Source: UBA4427 sp046351135
Lineage (GTDB): Bacteria; Myxococcota_A; UBA9160; UBA4427
DNA: 64,000 nucleotides
Direction of reading: 5' to 3'
NCBI GenBank assembly: GCA_046351135.1
Contig: JAXLZA010000001.1
Coordinates: 310,001-374,000 of the forward strand
The notes under the pieces were generated by a model, which worked only from the letters and a program-made list of their open reading frames with translations, made no database searches and was not told where the DNA came from. Shown piece after piece: positions 44,616 to 57,745 of this stretch. The translations under genes were made by a program, and so were the position numbers. Numbering within the stretch: position 1 is the first letter of the stretch; the number at the start of each line of letters is the position of its first letter.

Positions 44616-46754
44616 CTAGTTCCGCGCCGTCTCGGCGACGAGCGCGGCCCGTCGATCGAGCAGATACTGGCGGATCGCGGCGAGCTCCGTGGCGTCGAGC
44701 ACGCCGTCGAAGCGCGGCATGCCGCGCGCCTCGCGCGCGCCTTCGAGCACGATCGAGGGGAGCACCTCGTAGGTCGCGGGCGCGCTCCGGCGAAGGTCCG
44801 GGATCATGCCGCCGGCGATCGCGAACGGGCCATGGCAGTGGCCGCAGTAGCGGATGTAGAGCTTGCGGCCCTGCTCGACGCGCGCGGGCTCGAGCTTCTC
44901 GGCGATCGGCTCGAGGGGCGGAGTCGGGAGGGCGACGGGCTCGGGGAGCTTCGCCTTCCCGCCGAGCTTCCACGCGAGGACGTGGCCCGCGTTGCCGCTC
45001 GCGAGCACGGCGGGCGGAGGATTGCCGCTCGCGAGTCCCATGCCGCCCCCGAGCCCCGTCACGACGGCGAGGTACTGCTCGCCGTCGACCGCATAGCTGA
45101 TGGGTGGCGCGACGACGCCCGTGCCGGTCGGCGTCTCCCAGACGAGCTCGCCGTCCTGGGCACGATAGGCGCGCATGCGCCCGTCGCCGGTCCCCTGGAA
45201 GACGAGGTCGCCGGCGGTCGCGAGGGTGCCGCCGTTCGCGAAGAAGGCGTGGTCGACGCGCCAGGCGACGCGGCCGCGGACGGGATCCCAGGCGAGCAGC
45301 GAGGCCTGGATGCGGCCGGCGGTCGTCATCGTCTCGCTGCCCTTCACGGGATCGGCGCCGGTGTTGAAGAAGCCGGGCTCGACGGTGAAGGGTCGGTCCT
45401 CGACGTAGCCGTAGGGCATGTCGATCGCGGGCAGGTAGACGAGGCCCGTCCTCGGGTGGAAGGACATCGGATGCCAGTTGTGGCCGCCGGCGGCGCCCGG
45501 TCGGAGCAGGACGGGGTCCTGCGCATAGCGTGCGTTCGCGGCCTCGATCGGACGGCCCGTCGCGAGGTCGACCTTCTCCGCCCAGGTGACGGGGACGAAG
45601 GGCTCGGCCGAGAGCAGCTCGCCCGTCGCGCGGTCGAGGACGTAGAAGAAGCCGTTCTTGGGCGCCTGCATCAGGACCTTGCGGACGCGACCGCCGAGCT
45701 CGAGGTCGGCGAGGATCATCGGCTGGGTCGCACCGTAGTCCCAGATCTCGCCGGGCGTCGTCTGGTAGTGCCAGACGAGCTCGCCGGTGTCGGGGCGCAG
45801 GGCCAGGATCGAGGCGAGGTAGAGGTTGTCGCCGCCGCTGCGCGCCGACTGGGTCCAGGGGCCGCCATTGCCCGTCCCGACGTAGAGCAGCTCGAGCTCG
45901 GGGTCGTAGGCGAGGGCGTCCCAGACCGTGCCGCCGCCGCCGAGCTTCCACCACTCGCCGCCTTGCCAGGTCGGGAGCGCGCGCTCGAGGGCCATCGACT
46001 CCTGGGGCTTCGCCGGGTCGCCGGGGACGGTGTAGAAGCGCCAGACGAGATGGCCGTCCTCGGCGTCGTAGGCGGAGACGTAGCCGCGCAGGCCGAGGTC
46101 GGCGCCGCCGTTGCCGATGATGACCTTGCCGCGGACGACGCGGGGCGCGCCGGTGATCGCATAGTCCTGCGCGGGATCGGTCGTCTGCGACTCCCAGACG
46201 GGCCGGCCGGTCTTCGCGTCGAGGGCGATCAGGCGCCCGTCGAGGGTGCCGACGTAGACGCGGCCCGCGTAGAGCGCGACGCCGCGATTGACGACGTCGC
46301 AGCAGGTGTGGGCGCCGGCGCGTCCCGGCACCTTCGGATCGAAGCGCCAGAGCAGCTCCCCCGTTCGCGCGTCGAGGGCCAGCACGATGCTCCATGCCCC
46401 CGAGACGTACAGCACGCCGTCCATCACGAGCGGCGTCGCCTCCATGCCGCGGGTCGTGCCGGTCGGGGTCGCCCAGGCGAGGCCGAGCTCGCCGACGTTC
46501 TCCACGTCGATCTGGTCGAGGGGGCTGAAGCGCTGCTCGTGATCGGTCCGGCCGTGGCTGAGCCACTCGCCGGTCGCGCGGTCGGCCTGGCGCAGCTCGG
46601 TGTCGCTCGGACGCGCGACGCGGCTCGGCTGGCCGGCGTCCCCGGGCCGCGCGGCGCCCGGGTCGGCCGGGGGCGCGGACTCGCACGCGACGAGCGCCGC
46701 CAGGGCCAGCGAGGCGAAGCCGGCTCCCAGCCGGAAGAGTCGAGCCGCGATCAT
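44616..46754 (-). CDS. PQQ-dependent quinohaemoprotein dehydrogenase, lipoprotein
   Basis: 712 residues from ATG 46754 (the frame is open much further upstream by chance, but DUF3604 occupies that DNA). A lipoprotein-type signal (LALAALVAC) is followed by an eight-bladed quinoprotein propeller: PLVMDGVLYVSGAWSIVLAL, the vicinal disulfide in AHTCCDVV (about residue 150), ALDAKTGRPVWE, VWDALAYDPE and GGHNWHPMSFHP. The C-terminal domain has a haem c site CGHCH (about residue 635). It oxidises alcohols or related compounds in the periplasm, feeding electrons to cytochrome c. Last gene of a three-gene operon; ATGA overlap with DUF3604. Confidence 0.92.
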   Translation of the reverse strand: MIAARLFRLGAGFASLALAALVACESAPPADPGAARPGDAGQPSRVARPSDTELRQADRATGEWLSHGRTDHEQRFSPLDQIDVENVGELGLAWATPTGTTRGMEATPLVMDGVLYVSGAWSIVLALDARTGELLWRFDPKVPGRAGAHTCCDVVNRGVALYAGRVYVGTLDGRLIALDAKTGRPVWESQTTDPAQDYAITGAPRVVRGKVIIGNGGADLGLRGYVSAYDAEDGHLVWRFYTVPGDPAKPQESMALERALPTWQGGEWWKLGGGGTVWDALAYDPELELLYVGTGNGGPWTQSARSGGDNLYLASILALRPDTGELVWHYQTTPGEIWDYGATQPMILADLELGGRVRKVLMQAPKNGFFYVLDRATGELLSAEPFVPVTWAEKVDLATGRPIEAANARYAQDPVLLRPGAAGGHNWHPMSFHPRTGLVYLPAIDMPYGYVEDRPFTVEPGFFNTGADPVKGSETMTTAGRIQASLLAWDPVRGRVAWRVDHAFFANGGTLATAGDLVFQGTGDGRMRAYRAQDGELVWETPTGTGVVAPPISYAVDGEQYLAVVTGLGGGMGLASGNPPPAVLASGNAGHVLAWKLGGKAKLPEPVALPTPPLEPIAEKLEPARVEQGRKLYIRYCGHCHGPFAIAGGMIPDLRRSAPATYEVLPSIVLEGAREARGMPRFDGVLDATELAAIRQYLLDRRAALVAETARN

Positions 46755-48769
46755 CGGATCCTCCCCGCCGCCGCTTCGCCCGTCGCCGGCAGGACCCAGA
46801 TCGGCGACGTGAGGGCGCGCTCCTGGATCGTGGCCGGAACCTCGCTCGGCGGCTTCTGGCCGAGCTTCTTCGCGTCGAAGCTGCTCCAGCGACAGGTCGG
46901 GACCTGGAGCACGCGGACCTGGTAGAGCGCGGCCTGCTTCGGATCGAAGTCGGGATCGCGCCAGCGGGTCGTGAGCTCGCGTGCCCCGGCGGCGGGATCG
47001 ACCTGGCAGCTCGCCGGATCGGGTGCGGGCGCACCGCTCGCACAGCGATGGGACTTCGCGTCCGGCGCCGCGCCGTCGCGACACGCGACGTCGTAGATCC
47101 GCTCGCGGCTCTCGCCCGCCGCCGTCCGCCAGAGCTTCACGATCTGCACCCGCTCGAGGGGCGCCTCGAACGGATCCTGCTGGGCGAGCAGGACGAAGTG
47201 CGGACTCTCGGCGCCGCGCTCGGCCTGCAGCACGCCGCCCATGGGCACCGAGGCCTCGCCCGGCTCGGCCGCCGCCCCGTCCGCGGGCGGCGAGAAGCCC
47301 GCACGGACGCGCACCCGGATGCGGGGCCCCGAGGTCGCGAAGGTCTCGCGCCGGCGCATCGCGTCGAAGAGCGCCGCGCGGGTATTCTCTTCCGCCCAGA
47401 TGCCGGCGAGCCCGGCGGCGCTCCAGTAGGCGGAGACGTTGAGCGCCGTCGCCCCGGCGGAGCCTCCGGTCGGAATGCGTTCGAGGCGCGTCTCGGGCGT
47501 CCCATCCGAGAAGCCGATCTTCCCGAAGTAGGTCGCCTCGTCGACGGGGCTCGCGGCGTTGTGCGTATCGGTCGAGCCGACGACGCCGAGGGCATAGGGA
47601 TCGACCCCGAGCCGCTCGCGCAGGGCGAGGCCGCGGCCGAGCGCTTCGCGGACGTAGCTGCCCGACTCCCGGCTCGGTCGGTTCGGGGCGATCGTCTGCC
47701 AGGGAACGACCTCGAAGTCGGCCCAGGCGTCGTCGGGCGAGAGCCGCGGCGTCGTGTCGGACTGGCCCTTGATCTGCATGACCTCGGCGAGGGGCTCGTT
47801 GCGGATGCGCTGCTCGGCCCACGCGACGTCGATCGCGCCGCCGTCGAAGCGGACCGCGTCGAACATGAGGCCGTTGCTGCCGTTCGAATTGTGGGGGATC
47901 GCGAGCAGGTCGTCGCCCTTCGCGCGCGTCGCGTCCATCCAGTCCCAGAGATCCTCGGGGTTCTCCGAGTCGAAGGCGGTGAACGGTCGGTCGGGGACCT
48001 TCGAGCCGCGGAAGATCACGTTGCGGTGGAGGTTCTGGCGATCGGGATTCGAGGTGTACTCGAAGCCGATGAAGGCCGTGAAGACGCCGGGGCGGTCGTG
48101 GGCGTCGGCGCTCGCGACGAGCTCCTGCCAGGCGGGCAGCAGGACGTCGTCGGCGACCAGCGCGGGCAGGGGCTCGCGCCCGTTCAGCGTCTGGCGGATG
48201 CGCCGCGTCGCGAGGTCCGAGCGGGCGGCGTCGTCGGAGAGCCAGCTCTGGATCAGCGGCTGACGGTGGAGCGGATGCTCGGGGCGCAGGGCGGCGGCGG
48301 TGACGCCGAGATACTCGGCGTGATCGGTGATCGCGAGGAAGTCGAGCGGTGGTCCCTTCAGCGCGATGCGGCCCCCGGTGGCATGGCGGATCTTCTCGCC
48401 GCGGGCGAAGCGATAGGCGGCGTCGGGCTCCGCGCGCACGCCGCGGTCGAAGGCGTCGAAGGACCAGGCGGTGTGGACGTGGAGGTCGCCGAAGAAGAGC
48501 CCGGGCTCCCCGGGCGCGCGGCCCTCGGCGGGCGGCGTCCCGGCCGCGGACGAGCCGTCGGGGTCGCCGCCGCGTTCGCCGCCGCCGGAGCGGGCGTCGG
48601 ATGCGGGACCGCTCTCGCCCGCGTCCGCTGCACCGGACTCCGTTGTCGCGTCCGCGCGGTCGTCGGCGCCCCCGCGCTCGGCGTCGTCGCGGCAGCCGCC
48701 GGCGAGGGCGAGCAGGCAGGCGACGGCGGGAGCGATGCGGCGAACGCAGCGAACGCGGCCTCGGGTCAT
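46751..48769 (-). CDS. DUF3604 family exported protein
   Basis: 672 residues from ATG 48769, overlapping the upstream stop as ATGA. Signal peptide (APAVACLLALAGGC, probable lipoprotein) followed by an Asp/Gly/Ser-rich linker of some 60 residues. The body has PHP-like metal residues GDLHVHTAWS, LAITDHAEYLG, LAIPHNSNGSN and VVGSTDTHNAAS, as in DUF3604, whose members are predicted metal-dependent phosphoesterases of unknown substrate. Its overlap with a PQQ dehydrogenase and an acyl-CoA synthetase suggests a shared catabolic route. Confidence 0.88.
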   Translation of the reverse strand: MTRGRVRCVRRIAPAVACLLALAGGCRDDAERGGADDRADATTESGAADAGESGPASDARSGGGERGGDPDGSSAAGTPPAEGRAPGEPGLFFGDLHVHTAWSFDAFDRGVRAEPDAAYRFARGEKIRHATGGRIALKGPPLDFLAITDHAEYLGVTAAALRPEHPLHRQPLIQSWLSDDAARSDLATRRIRQTLNGREPLPALVADDVLLPAWQELVASADAHDRPGVFTAFIGFEYTSNPDRQNLHRNVIFRGSKVPDRPFTAFDSENPEDLWDWMDATRAKGDDLLAIPHNSNGSNGLMFDAVRFDGGAIDVAWAEQRIRNEPLAEVMQIKGQSDTTPRLSPDDAWADFEVVPWQTIAPNRPSRESGSYVREALGRGLALRERLGVDPYALGVVGSTDTHNAASPVDEATYFGKIGFSDGTPETRLERIPTGGSAGATALNVSAYWSAAGLAGIWAEENTRAALFDAMRRRETFATSGPRIRVRVRAGFSPPADGAAAEPGEASVPMGGVLQAERGAESPHFVLLAQQDPFEAPLERVQIVKLWRTAAGESRERIYDVACRDGAAPDAKSHRCASGAPAPDPASCQVDPAAGARELTTRWRDPDFDPKQAALYQVRVLQVPTCRWSSFDAKKLGQKPPSEVPATIQERALTSPIWVLPATGEAAAGRIR

Positions 48770-50372
48770 CGTGCGGCGTTCGACGCCGGGTCGGCGAGAC
48801 GATGCTTCTGGACCTTGCCACTCGCGGTGCGCGGGAGCGAAGGCTCGAGCACGAAGCGCCGGGGCTGCTTGAAGCGCGCGAGTCGCGGCGCGAGCCACTC
48901 GGGCAGGGCGTCGAGGTCGAGCGCCATGCCCGGGCGCGGGACGACGTGGGCGCGCCCGACCTCGCCCCAGGTCGCGTCGGCCACGGCGACGACGGCGGCC
49001 TCGGCGATCGCGGGATGGGTCTCGAGCACGGCTTCCACCTCGGCGGGATAGACGTTCTCGCCGCCCGAGATATACATCTCCCGCGCGCGGCCCACGAGGG
49101 TCACGTCGAAGTCCGCATCGCGGGTCGCGAGATCACCGGTGCGCACCCATTCGCCGCGCAGCGTCTCCCGCGTCGCCTCGGGGCGCCGCCAGTAGCCGAG
49201 CATCGCGATCGGTCCGCGCACCACGATCTCGCCGACCGCGCCGACGCCGACGTCGCGCCATGCGTCGACCGGTCCGTCGAGGGACGCGGGCTCGATCAGG
49301 CGGATCTCGGCGAGGGGGAGGGGGCGGCCGACGCTGCCGGCCTTCGCGAGGGCGTCCTGCGGCCGCTGACAGGTCAGCATCGACGTCTCGGTCTGGCCGT
49401 AGCCCTGGATCATGGGGATGCCGCGCCGATGCCAGGCCTCGAGCAGCGCGACGGGCGCGGCGGCGCCGGCGGTGAACACGAAGCGCAGGCTCGCCGGGCG
49501 CTCGGGGCCGAGGGCGTCGAGCAGGCGCTGGTGGGCGGTGGGCACGGCGCCGAAATAGTGGATCGGCTCGCGCTCGACGGCGCGCCAGGCGCGGCCCGGG
49601 TCGAAGCCCTCCTGAATGACCACGCCGGCTCCGCAGTAGAGCGCCGGCAGCGTCAGGATCTGCAGCCCGAGCGAGTGGAAGAGCGGCGTCACGACGAGCA
49701 CCCGGTCGCCCGCCGTCGTGCCGAAGGCGGCGCGGGCGTTGCGGCAGTTGGCGAGGGTCTTGCGGTGGGGGAGCAGGGCGCCCTTCGGCTGGCCCGTCGT
49801 GCCCGACGTGTACATCAGGATCATCGCGCGCTCGGGATCGGGGGGCGTCGTCGGAGCCGGGGTGGAGCCGGGATCCGCGGCGGCGAGGGCGCGCTCGTAG
49901 GCGCAGGGCTCGCCGTCGCCGTCGACGCGGCCGACTTCGAGCCGGACGGGCGCCTGAGCGCGGCCGGCGGCGAGGGCCTGGTCGGCGCGCTCGCGGAAGC
50001 TCCGCTCGACGAGCAGCGCGCGCGGGGCCGCGTCCTCGAGCTGGAAGCCGACCTCGAGCGGTGTCAGGCGCGCGTTGATCGGTAGCGCGATCGCTCCGAT
50101 CCGCGCCGCCGCGAAGATCGCCTCGATCACCGCCGTCCGGTTCGCGAGCCAGAGCGCGATGCGCTCCCGGCCTCGACGCCCTGGCGCACCAGCCAGTCGG
50201 CGAGGCGCGCCACCTGATCGGCGGCGTCGCGCCAGCTGCAGCGCCGCTCGTCGTCGGCCCAGGCCAGCACATCGGGCTGGCGCATCGCCCAGAAATCGAT
50301 CCAGCGCCCGACGTCGGCGGGGACTTCGCGATCGGGATCCACCGCGAGGGCGGCTTCGGGCGTCCGGGACAT
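48766..50372 (-). pseudogene. AMP-dependent acyl-CoA synthetase/ligase, frameshifted at about 50166
   Basis: The protein starts at ATG 50372 (MSRTPEAALAVDPDRE) and runs to WLVRQGVEAG. It continues in a second frame as ERIALWLANRTAVIEAI. One G is missing from the run at 50166-50168 (CCC on the plus strand). The rest is intact: P-loop YTSGTTGQPKGALLP, YGQTETSML, TGDLATRDAD, GRAREMYISGGENVYP and the catalytic Lys in RTASGKVQKH. Full length would be about 535 residues, normal for the family. It activates a carboxylic acid to acyl-CoA. First gene of the operon with DUF3604 and the PQQ dehydrogenase; the stop overlaps the next start as ATGA. Probably intact in the organism. Confidence 0.88.
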
Positions 50373-50495
50373 GGCGCGCCGACTGTACCGGATGGCTCGG
50401 TCGGTCGGCGGGCGGGCGGGCTCGCGCGGTCGGCGGTGGGCGGACGCGCGGTCGGTGTCCGGTCGGGGCGCGGAGCGCGACCGCGCCCGGCGACT

Positions 50496-51619
50496 ATGCT
50501 GACGGGGATGGGACGAACCCGGCAGGACGAGAAGGGCCGTCGGCATGCGGGGCCTTCGCTCGAGCGCGAGCTCGGGCCGTGCCTCGATGCGCTCGGTCTC
50601 GCGCGCGTTCGGGTGGTCGTCGCGGTCTCGGGCGGTCGCGACTCGTGCGTGCTGCTCGAGCTGCTGCGGCGTGTGGCCGGGGCGCGGGCGCTCGAGCTCG
50701 TCGTGGCCCACGTCCACCACGGCCTGCGCGGCGACGAAGCCGATCTCGACGCGGCCCACGTCGAGCACCTCGCCCGCGACGCGGGCCTCCTGTTCCATCG
50801 GCTGCGCGTCAATCCCGAAGCGCGGCGGGGCGGGCCGAGCCGGACCCGACCGACCCTCGAAGAGTCGGCGCGCGACCTGCGGCGCAGCGCGCTGCTCGGA
50901 CTCGCCGACGAGACGGGGCCGCCGTGGTCGCGACCGCCCATCACGCCGGCGATCAGGCGGAGACCGTTCTCCTCCGGATCCTGCGCGGCACCGGCCCCGA
51001 CGGCCTCGCGGGCATCGCGCCCCGGAGCGGCGACGGGCGCTTCGTGCGACCCCTGCTCGGCGTCGCCCCGGAGCGGCTCGCCGCGTGGGCGCGGGCGAAC
51101 GGGATCGTCTGGCGCGAGGACGCGTCGAACGCCGATCCGCGCTTCCGCCGCAATCGCGTCCGCCACGCGCTGCTTCCGACGCTCGCCTCGCAATTCAATC
51201 CGCGGATCCTCAGGGCCCTCGCCGATCTGGCCGAAGCGGCGAGAGGAGATCGGGAATGGATCGAGAGCCAGGTCGAGGCGGAGGCCGGTCGGCGGCTGCG
51301 CCTCGGCGACGGACGGGTCGAGCTCGCGATCGACGGCTGGAGCGCGCTGCCCGAGCCGCTCGCCCGGCGCGTCGTGCGGCGCGCGCTCGTCGCGGTGGGG
51401 CTCGGTCGCGAGGTGTCGAGGGGGGCGATCCTCCGACTGCTCGCGGTGGTGCGGCGGGGGCGGGCCGTCGGACGAGACAAGATGTGGGAGCTACCCGGGG
51501 GGTTCTCGCTTCGTCGCGTCGGCGATCACTTCGAGCTGGCCGGGATCCGACCGACGAGCGAAGCGGATCGAGCAGGTCCGGGTCGCGCGCGGCCGAAGAA
51601 GAAGGTCGGAGGGGTGTGA
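50496..51619 (+). pseudogene. tilS: tRNA(Ile)-lysidine synthase, frameshifted at about 50916
   Basis: Starts at ATG 50496 or 50508. The N-terminal ATPase has VVAVSGGRDSCVLLELL (PP-loop), VVAHVHHGLRGDEAD and LEESARDLRRSALLGLADE. At the G-run 50915-50918 the homology moves frame and continues as AAVVATAHHAGDQAETVLLR, RNRVRHALLPTL and a TilS C-terminal segment with LPGGFSLRRVGDHF. One added G makes a single protein of about 375 residues. TilS makes lysidine at C34 of tRNA-Ile(CAU) and is essential in nearly all bacteria, so an assembly error is more likely than a real mutation. It precedes ftsH, a common arrangement. Confidence 0.9.
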
Positions 51620-51896
51620 CGGTGCTAGGGTCCCTCGAGACGGGAGAAGTCGGCCCGAGCACGCGGGACCGTCGGTCGGGGGGACCGGATCGGTCGGCGG
51701 TGCGGTCGACCGCGGCGGGGGCCCGAACCGGGTCGCTCCACCGAGGGTCACAGATCGGGCATGGCTTGCAGCGGGAGCGCGGATCGCTCTGCCCCGCCTG
51801 GATTTTTCATGCGCCCATGAGCCGCTCGAAGCCGGGCGGCAGCTGCTCCGGAGGGTCGTTTGCGACCGGCTCCGGGTCAGTCGATCGGAGCAGGGA

Positions 51897-53837
<1,941 letters not shown>

Positions 53838-53855
53838 CGCGTCCGGGAGAGGGCC

Positions 53856-54731
53856 GTGATCGAGGTCTTGTGGAATCTCGGGAGCGATCTCGCGGAGTTC
53901 TTCCGAGCCCGCTTCGATCCCCTGCGCGACACCGTCGACATCCTGCTCGTCACGGCCGGGATCTACTGGCTGCTGCTGCTGATCCGCGGGACGCGCGCCG
54001 TCCAGATCCTCGTCGGCCTGATCGTGCTGATCGCGCTGTCGCTGGCGTCGGAGCTCTTCCAGCTCGCGGCGCTCGGCATGATCCTCGAGCGCTTCCTCGA
54101 CTTCGCGGTGCTGATCATCGTGATGCTGTTCCAGAACGACATCCGGCGGGCGCTCGCGCGCGTCGGGCGCGGCTTCTTCCCGTCCTTCGCCGAGAGCCGC
54201 GACCTCCAGATCGTCGAGGAGATCGTGCGGGCGGCGGGCACGCTGGCGCAGCGTCGTCAGGGGGCGTTGATCGTGCTCGAGCGCGAGACGAACCTCGCGG
54301 ACATGATCGAGGCCGGGGTCCAGGTCGACGCGTCGCTGACGAAGGAGCTGCTGCTCAGCATCTTCCATCCGACCTCGCCGATGCACGACGGGGCCGTAAT
54401 CGTCCAGGAGGGGCGGGTCGCCTCGGCGGGCTGCATCCTGCCGCTGACGGTGCGCACCGACCTGCCCGAGGGCCTCGGGACGCGCCACCGGGCCGCCGTC
54501 GGCATCACCGAGGAGACCGACGCGCTCGTGGTCGTCGTCTCCGAGGAGACCTCGAGCATCTCGGTCGTGCTCGGCGGCGAGATGCTCCGGGGTCTCGATG
54601 CGCCGCGGCTGCGGGTCGTGCTGCGCGAGATCCTGGGCGGCGAGCGCAAGGAGCTGCCCGAGGCGTCGGAGGCCGTGGGGCGCCTCGATCTGGCGGAAGG
54701 GCGCGAGCCGGGTCAGGCCCGGGCTCGCTAG
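53856..54731 (+). CDS. cdaA: Diadenylate cyclase CdaA
   Basis: 291 residues from GTG 53856 with GGGAGAGGG upstream. Three N-terminal membrane helices (ILLVTAGIYWLLLLI, VQILVGLIVLIALSLAS, LDFAVLIIVMLFQND) are followed by the DAC domain with MHDGAVIV and GTRHRAA (RHR), which bind ATP and metal. It makes cyclic di-AMP. It is followed by the YbbR-domain regulator and glmM, the classic cdaA-cdaR-glmM cluster linking c-di-AMP to peptidoglycan precursor supply. Confidence 0.96.
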   Translation: MIEVLWNLGSDLAEFFRARFDPLRDTVDILLVTAGIYWLLLLIRGTRAVQILVGLIVLIALSLASELFQLAALGMILERFLDFAVLIIVMLFQNDIRRALARVGRGFFPSFAESRDLQIVEEIVRAAGTLAQRRQGALIVLERETNLADMIEAGVQVDASLTKELLLSIFHPTSPMHDGAVIVQEGRVASAGCILPLTVRTDLPEGLGTRHRAAVGITEETDALVVVVSEETSSISVVLGGEMLRGLDAPRLRVVLREILGGERKELPEASEAVGRLDLAEGREPGQARAR

Positions 54732-54777
54732 CCGGAGCGCCGGGTCGAAGTAGAGAGCGACGGGAGACGGGCGACCG

Positions 54778-55476
54778 ATGGCCTCGCGATTCCAGAACCT
54801 GCGGCCGGGTGTGCTGATCCTGGCTCTCGTCATCAGCGTCTTCATCTGGGCCGTGGCCCAGGGGACCTCGAGCATCCAGCAGTCGTTCGACGTCGAGGTC
54901 GAGCTGGTCGGGGTCGAGGACGACCTCGTCGTCACGGACCAGAGCTCCGACTCGATCAACGTCCGGCTCCGGGGGAGTCGGGCCGCGCTGCGCAACCTGG
55001 CGGTCGACCAGCTCAAATACCGGGTCGACGCCCGGGGTGGAAAGCCCGGAGTTGCGATCTACGAGGTCGACGTCGAGTCGATTCCCCACCCCACCGGAAC
55101 CAGCTTCGTCGGGTACTCCCCGTCCAGGCTGCAGGTCCGATTCGAGAAACGGGGACGCAAGAACGTCGCCGTGCGAGCCGAAACGGAGGGCAGCCCGGCG
55201 CCGGGATACCACCTGGTCGGCGTCGTGGTCGAGCCGGAAAAGGTCTGGCTCGAAGGCGCGCGCAGCCAGGTCCTGCGCATGAAGGAAGTCGCGACCGAGA
55301 AGATCGACATCACCGGGCTCACGGCCGACGCCCGCAAGGAGGCGCGGCTCGTGCTCGGAGGCGGCTCGGTCTGGGCCGAGGACGAGTCTCCGATCCGCGT
55401 GCTGGTGCGGATCGAGGCGGATCCCGGCGTCGAGGCAGCGGTCTCGGCGAACCGCGGTGGTCGGGGGACGCCCTGA
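54778..55476 (+). CDS. cdaR: YbbR-domain protein CdaR
   Basis: 232 residues. One N-terminal membrane helix (GVLILALVISVFIWAVAQG) anchors two YbbR-like domains outside the membrane (SDSINVRLRGSRAALRNL; EPEKVWLEGARSQVLRMKEV). CdaR modulates CdaA. It has only two repeats where many homologues have three or four. Located between cdaA and glmM. Confidence 0.9.
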   Translation: MASRFQNLRPGVLILALVISVFIWAVAQGTSSIQQSFDVEVELVGVEDDLVVTDQSSDSINVRLRGSRAALRNLAVDQLKYRVDARGGKPGVAIYEVDVESIPHPTGTSFVGYSPSRLQVRFEKRGRKNVAVRAETEGSPAPGYHLVGVVVEPEKVWLEGARSQVLRMKEVATEKIDITGLTADARKEARLVLGGGSVWAEDESPIRVLVRIEADPGVEAAVSANRGGRGTP

Positions 55477-55536
55477 GCCATGGGCCGCCGAACTTCTACG
55501 CGCCGATCGGGTGGGACGAACGGAAGGATCGAAACG

Positions 55537-56910
<1,374 letters not shown>

Positions 56911-56925
56911 CATGAAGACCCTGCG

Positions 56926-57633
56926 ATGAAGATCGTCGTCTCCCTCGACAGCTGGCCCGCGCTCCGGGAGCTCGCCGGCGACGACCGGTCGGATCTCGGC
57001 CTCGCGGCGAGCGTCGCCGAGCTCGCCGGCGTCGACGCGGTGCGCCTCGGGATCCAGGAGGAGCTCTCGCCGGTGCGCGAGTCGGACGTGGTCGCGCTGC
57101 GGGCGGCGGCACGCTCGTTCGAGCTGCGGATGCCGGTGTCGCCGACGCTGGCGAAGCTCGCGCTCTCGGCCCGGCCGGATCGCGTCGTCCTCGTCGGCGA
57201 CCGCCACGCCGGCGCCGGCCCGATGCCCCCCGTCGATCCCCGCGTCGCCGGCCCCGCGCTCGCCGCGATCCTGCGGACCCTCGCCGAGGCCCGCATCCGC
57301 ACCACCGTCCGGGTCGCCCCCGAGCTCGAGGCCGTCCGCGCGGCCCACGCCCAGGGCGTCGCGGACGTCGAGCTGTTCACGGGCTGGCTCGTCGACCTGC
57401 CCGACGCCGAGAAGCGCGCCGCGCTGGTCGGCCTCGGCGACGCAGCGCGCCTCGCGAGCAAGCTCCGCATGGGGATCGCCCTCGCCGGAGGTCTCGACGA
57501 TCGCAACCTGCGCGAGGTGATCGACGCGGCGCCCTCGGCGGAGCGCGTCGTGCTCGGCCGGGCGCTCGCCCGACGCGCGCTTCTGGTCGGCCTCGACCGC
57601 GCCGTGCGGGACCACCGCGACCGGATGCGTTGA
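56926..57633 (+). CDS. Degenerate PdxJ-like TIM-barrel protein
   Basis: 235 residues, 15 bp after glmM, at the place pdxJ often occupies. The overall pattern follows PdxJ: KIVVSLDSWPALREL at the NIDHVATLR position, LAGVDAVRLGIQEE, VELFTGWLVDL at the VELYTG position and IALAGGLDDRNL at the AGHGL position. The histidine and glutamate residues that bind substrate are mostly replaced (no HxREDRRH, no AGHGL His). It may have lost pyridoxine 5'-phosphate synthase activity or acquired another. The fold call is moderate; the function is unknown. Confidence 0.65.
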   Translation: MKIVVSLDSWPALRELAGDDRSDLGLAASVAELAGVDAVRLGIQEELSPVRESDVVALRAAARSFELRMPVSPTLAKLALSARPDRVVLVGDRHAGAGPMPPVDPRVAGPALAAILRTLAEARIRTTVRVAPELEAVRAAHAQGVADVELFTGWLVDLPDAEKRAALVGLGDAARLASKLRMGIALAGGLDDRNLREVIDAAPSAERVVLGRALARRALLVGLDRAVRDHRDRMR

Positions 57634-57745
57634 CGCGCGTTCACGGCGAGCGGCCGTGCACGACCTTCGGCATGCTCGCGCGCGTCCCGACTCGCCCAGA
57701 TCCGAGCCAACGGCCCGCCCGGCGGGTCCGGGGAGGGCCCGACGC

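Noticed and set aside
46755..48821. Extension of the PQQ dehydrogenase frame to 1401 codons
   Set aside because: The DUF3604 gene with signal peptide and metal motifs occupies this DNA in another frame; the dehydrogenase has its own signal peptide at 46754.
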